Assembly (NCBI GenBank): GCA_020465985.1
Contig: JAANYP010003713.1
Coordinates: 124,001-188,000, forward strand
Direction of reading: 5' to 3'
Length of the DNA stretch: 64,000 bases
Origin: Centrapalus pauciflorus
Taxonomy: Eukaryota > Streptophyta > Magnoliopsida > Asterales > Asteraceae
Part shown: positions 60,988 to 64,000 of the stretch, one piece after another
Layout: each line of letters opens with the position of its first letter
Position numbering within the stretch: position 1 is the stretch's first letter
Program-made: the position numbers and the translations under genes
The notes under the pieces: model-generated
What the model was told of the DNA's origin: nothing
What the model saw: the letters and a program-made list of their open reading frames with translations, nothing else
The model's database searches: none

Positions 60988-61339
60988 CCAGGATCATACC
61001 CAATCTGCTCTCAATGATCCTAAGTTGACACACCCCAGCTTACATGAGGAAACACAACCTTTCCCTTACCCAATGACACACTCCATGCTACTGGTAAGGA
61101 ATTAATGGCTGCCACCGAGACACCATCCACATCCATACCTAACCGACCATGACAAACCTATCATCGACGTCCCTATCCCATTCCCACAGATCCACCTAAT
61201 GAGAGTGCACCTGTGACTCATGCCCTTCCCCATTTTCCGTCCTGTGCTCAGTCCTGTAAAATCACAGAATCAGGAGTAAAGGTTATGGAACATGAGTGTG
61301 TTTTTGTGATATGACTAACGACTAACAGATTAAAAGGAC
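60988..61339. other. Intergenic, nothing recognised
   Basis: Less AT-rich sequence without a credible open frame. Confidence 0.4.
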
Positions 61340-61428
61340 TCTTAGGTATAGATATAAGACAGAACCACTACTATTTTTTTGATAATAGAAATCACCCGAC
61401 TAAATGTATTAATAAATAGAATGAAAGA

Positions 61429-61517
<89 letters not shown>

Positions 61518-61715
61518 ACAGTACCCCTACTACGTATAGTAGAGATGATATGAGTAGTAGGGGTTATAATCCAGAACCCCTACAACGGATAGTAGGGGTG
61601 ACTACGCTCAGTAGGGGTTATCATACAGAACCCCTACTATGCATAGTAGGGGTTCAGCCAGGGTTCAAGGTTTAGTGTGGGTTCACGGTTATGGTTTAGG
61701 GTAAAAGACCGAGTG
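61340..61715. repeat. Repeat with CCCCTACTA palindromes and a TA tract
   Basis: It shares CTAAATGTATTRATAAATAG and ACCCCTACTACGTATAGTAG with the copy at 49131. A (TA)n tract of about 85 bp fills 61430-61514. ACCCCTAC(T/A)(A/C) and its complement alternate five or more times. The stretch 61628-61655 is a perfect 28 bp palindrome. Confidence 0.75.
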
Positions 61716-61889
61716 TTAAGACAACAACAACTAGAATTTGTACTCTTGTTTCTTAATTTTTTTCAAAAGGCAACTGCCAAGGTCTTAAAGATACAACCCA
61801 TCAAGACTGAAACAGATTAAACATAAACATAAAAAGAAAAATTTTGTAAAATAAAGTGAATGATTTGTCAACCATAAAAATGTCTTTGT

Positions 61890-62270
61890 CAACTCGTGAT
61901 TAGAAAGGTTGATAGTGATAGTTTATGTTTTTTAAAGTGATTTAATGATTATATATTAGATATTTGGATATATTAGTGAGGTTTAAAGGTTTAGAATTGA
62001 AGGATATATGTGTAATAAGGAATTTTGTAAGGATATATATGTAATTTTGAAGGTTTATAAGAAAATGGTAATTTAGGGATTTACATATAAATAAATTAAG
62101 AAAAAGATCTTTTATGTTTTTTTAAAATGATTTAATAATATAAATTAAAATTTTGGATATATTAGTGAGTTTTAAAGGTTTGTAAGGATATATATGTAAT
62201 ATGGAATTTTGTAAGGATATATATGCAATATTGGAAGTTTACAAGGATATATATGAAATTCAATAGTAGA
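61890..62270. repeat. Dispersed repeat, two copies, AAGGATATATATG units
   Basis: Two direct copies of about 180 bp contain TTGGATATATTAGTGAG and TTTGTAAGGATATATATG(T/C)A. They are the complement of the sequence at 37750-37930. Confidence 0.6.
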
Positions 62271-62284
62271 TGATAACTAATTAA

Positions 62285-62542
62285 GGTGATATTTGTTTTT
62301 TAAGAGGTTAAATGTCTGAAGTCTGAAAACAATGTCTGAAATTAAGATGAGGCCTTAAAGTCTGAAATTAAGAGGCTCTGAATTTAATTCAGACTAGTCT
62401 CATTCTCTTAAAATTCAAAGGGAAATTCAGAGGTTGTACCCTCTTAAGTCTGAATTTAAACAAACAATACAAACTATGTTAAGATATGAAATTCAGACTT
62501 CAGACCTAATTCAGAGGCTCTTAATTGAAAACAAACACACCC
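62285..62542. mobile_element. MITE, PIF/Harbinger (Tourist-like)
   Basis: TAA flanks both sides (62282-62284, 62543-62545). The ends GGTGATATTTGTTTTTTAAG and the complement of GGGTGTGTTTGTTTTCAATT are inverted copies with mismatches. The interior has several inverted GTCTGAA motifs. Confidence 0.6.
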
Positions 62543-62579
62543 TAAATATTTACTTACTTGAAGTCCCAAACCTGAAATT

Positions 62580-62713
62580 ACTTTCAAAGGGCAAATTTGG
62601 TATTTCAAAAAAATTAAATTGGTTAGGGACCAAAAGCGCAACAGGTTTCAAAATAAAGACGATCGATGTAATTTTTCAAAATTACACAAGGACCGTTTAT
62701 GTAATTTACTCTA
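62580..62713. mobile_element. Orphan right arm of a foldback element
   Basis: It holds GGGCAAATTTGGTATTTC, TTAGGGACCAAAAGCG and the end GGACCGTTTATGTAATTTACTC, the right terminus of the 12367-type family. No left arm was found nearby. Confidence 0.55.
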
Positions 62714-63529
62714 AAAATTACTCGACGCCTCTACAGCCCTTCTCCGCCGCCCTTTTTTCGTCGCCGCCCCTCCTCGTCGCATCCCCTTCTCGTCGCTGCT
62801 TCTTCTCTTCTCTGCCAGGTATACATCTGTGACGCCGCTGCAGCCCTTCTCCGTCGCCGCCCCTTCTCTTCTCTGCCACGTATACATCGACTTTTACATA
62901 AAAACCCTAATGTGAAATACGTGAACTCAAATCTGCTAGTATACTTCTACATACTTTGACTTCTACATAAAAACCCTATTGTGAAATATGTGAACTCAGA
63001 TCTGTATGTATTTATTCTATGGTGACTTCGACTTCTACATAATAACCTTTCCTTTAGCTTATTTCAATTCAAAGAATACTCAAAAGTGTGTATGTATGTA
63101 ATCTATGGTGAGTGGAGCAAAGAACAAAAGCCAAAGATCAGATCAGATTGTTGAATTGAGTTGCCTTAAAAACTTGATTGTAATGTAAATATGTATATTG
63201 TGGATTAAAGGTCTTGTATAGTATGGATTGGTATTTAATAAATGAAAAAAATTGAATACAAATTCAGCATAAAAAAACAGACTTATTGATTTAGTATTCA
63301 GTAATCAACGTCATCACTTATCAATCAACATTGCAATCAGTAATCAGTCACTTATCACTCGCTCCACAGTCGCCATCACACAAGCGCTGCCTAGTCTCGA
63401 TATCTATCTCTCATTCATAGTCACTCACGTTATGTAAGTCACCTTTTTTATCACTTGGTGTCTGATTTGTTGTTTACACTTGTGATTTGGTTTTTACAAC
63501 ATTCTGATTTAGTAATAGTAATTTTCCTA
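62714..63529 (+). other. Possible promoter/5' UTR of a gene at the right edge
   Basis: Two related blocks (about 62725-62820 and 62828-62885) contain CAGCCCTTCTCCG(C/T)CGCC and TCTCTTCTCTGCCA(G/C)GTATACATC, CT-rich like plant 5' UTRs. GACTTCTACATAAAAACCCT-type sequence is then repeated several times to 63060. Not proven to be transcribed. Confidence 0.3.
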
Positions 63530-63611
63530 GGTGAAGTCTCGTCGGTATTCAAACAACACTACTTTAAAGTTGACAATCACAAGTATACCTTGCTCTGTCC
63601 TCCAACCAACG
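63530..63611 (+). CDS. Possible internal exon, partial gene
   Basis: An acceptor-like TTTTCCTAG is followed by an open frame reading EVSSVFKQHYFKVDNHKYTL and then LCPPTNG, before a GT at about 63612. The peptide looks protein-like, with no low-complexity bias, but I do not recognise the family. Upstream and downstream exons were not found within the window. Confidence 0.3.
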
Positions 63612-64000
63612 GTACACACTCATTTTCTTTTTCATCTCAAATTTCTTCCAAAATCATATCCTATTCCATAATGGTCCCAGATATAGGGTTGGGGCAAATA
63701 TTTTATTTTAATGAGTTTTATAAGTTTGAATTTCAGTTTCGCTTCCTGTTGTTTTTCAGCTGTAATTGACTCACTTTCTGATCCATGTCTTTTTAAGCCT
63801 ACAAATTTTCAATGGATTATTGGATTCTGTCTACGTGCATGGACTATTTATTGTTTCATTTTGCCACACCCTTAAATATATGGTTTTTAAGCCTAACCCA
63901 TCAATTAAAGATGGGGATGATGTGAGCATATGCTTACCATTAGTTTTTTTTTTTGAATGGCAAACTATCCTACTCCTAGTCCTAAACTACTCCTTTTTAC
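63612..64000. other. Window edge, nothing recognised
   Basis: AT-rich sequence; if the exon at 63530 is real, this is its intron. Confidence 0.3.

Overview
This is nuclear DNA of a flowering plant. It is AT-rich, has spliced genes, a nuclear-type tRNA-Ser, and plant-type Ty3/gypsy, Ty1/copia, Helitron, hAT, PIF/Harbinger and Mutator-like repeats. A eudicot, perhaps a Lactuca-like Asteraceae, is my guess from the general look of the repeats (for example the CGACTCG/CGAGTCG motifs in one gypsy LTR). I could not test this.

Layout. 0-6 kb: intergenic, with three foldback MITEs sharing GGG(A/T)TAATTGCG-like ends and 8-9 bp target duplications, one TAA-flanked MITE, a 1.35 kb foldback, and a 221 bp tandem duplication. 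6.06-7.64 kb (-): a complete single-exon TFIIB-related factor (PTF2-like), the only fully intact protein-coding gene I can define. 7.8-16.1 kb: a block of very large hairpin-forming foldback elements nested with Helitron-like copies. 16.8-18.2 kb: a solo copia LTR abutting a hAT element. 18.36 kb: tRNA-Ser(UGA). 18.7-22.5 kb: repeat remnants. 22.47-30.76 kb (-): an almost complete chromodomain-type gypsy element without matching flanks. 30.76-35.3 kb: Sirevirus-like copia remnant (+) next to the 5' end of another copia element (-). 35.46-36.79 kb (+): PIF/Harbinger transposase with one stop codon.

38.8-47.9 kb (+): a six-exon tandem-kinase gene. A CrRLK1L-like kinase domain is joined by a phase-compatible intron to an RLCK-VII/PBL-like domain whose catalytic loop has lost its key residues. 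Two nonsense codons interrupt the first kinase. The last intron (4.7 kb) holds several transposons. 49.6 kb: a truncated DUF247 gene cut off by LTR sequence. 50.5-52.8 kb: a decayed copia element. 53.7-61.0 kb: a gypsy solo LTR interrupted by a nearly complete copia element (-) whose LTRs end in TA...TA. 61-64 kb: more repeats and a possible gene start running off the right edge.

The host content is therefore small: one transcription factor, one tRNA, one broken tandem-kinase gene, one DUF247 fragment and a possible exon at the edge. The rest is nested transposons, many of which can be ordered in time from their target duplications.
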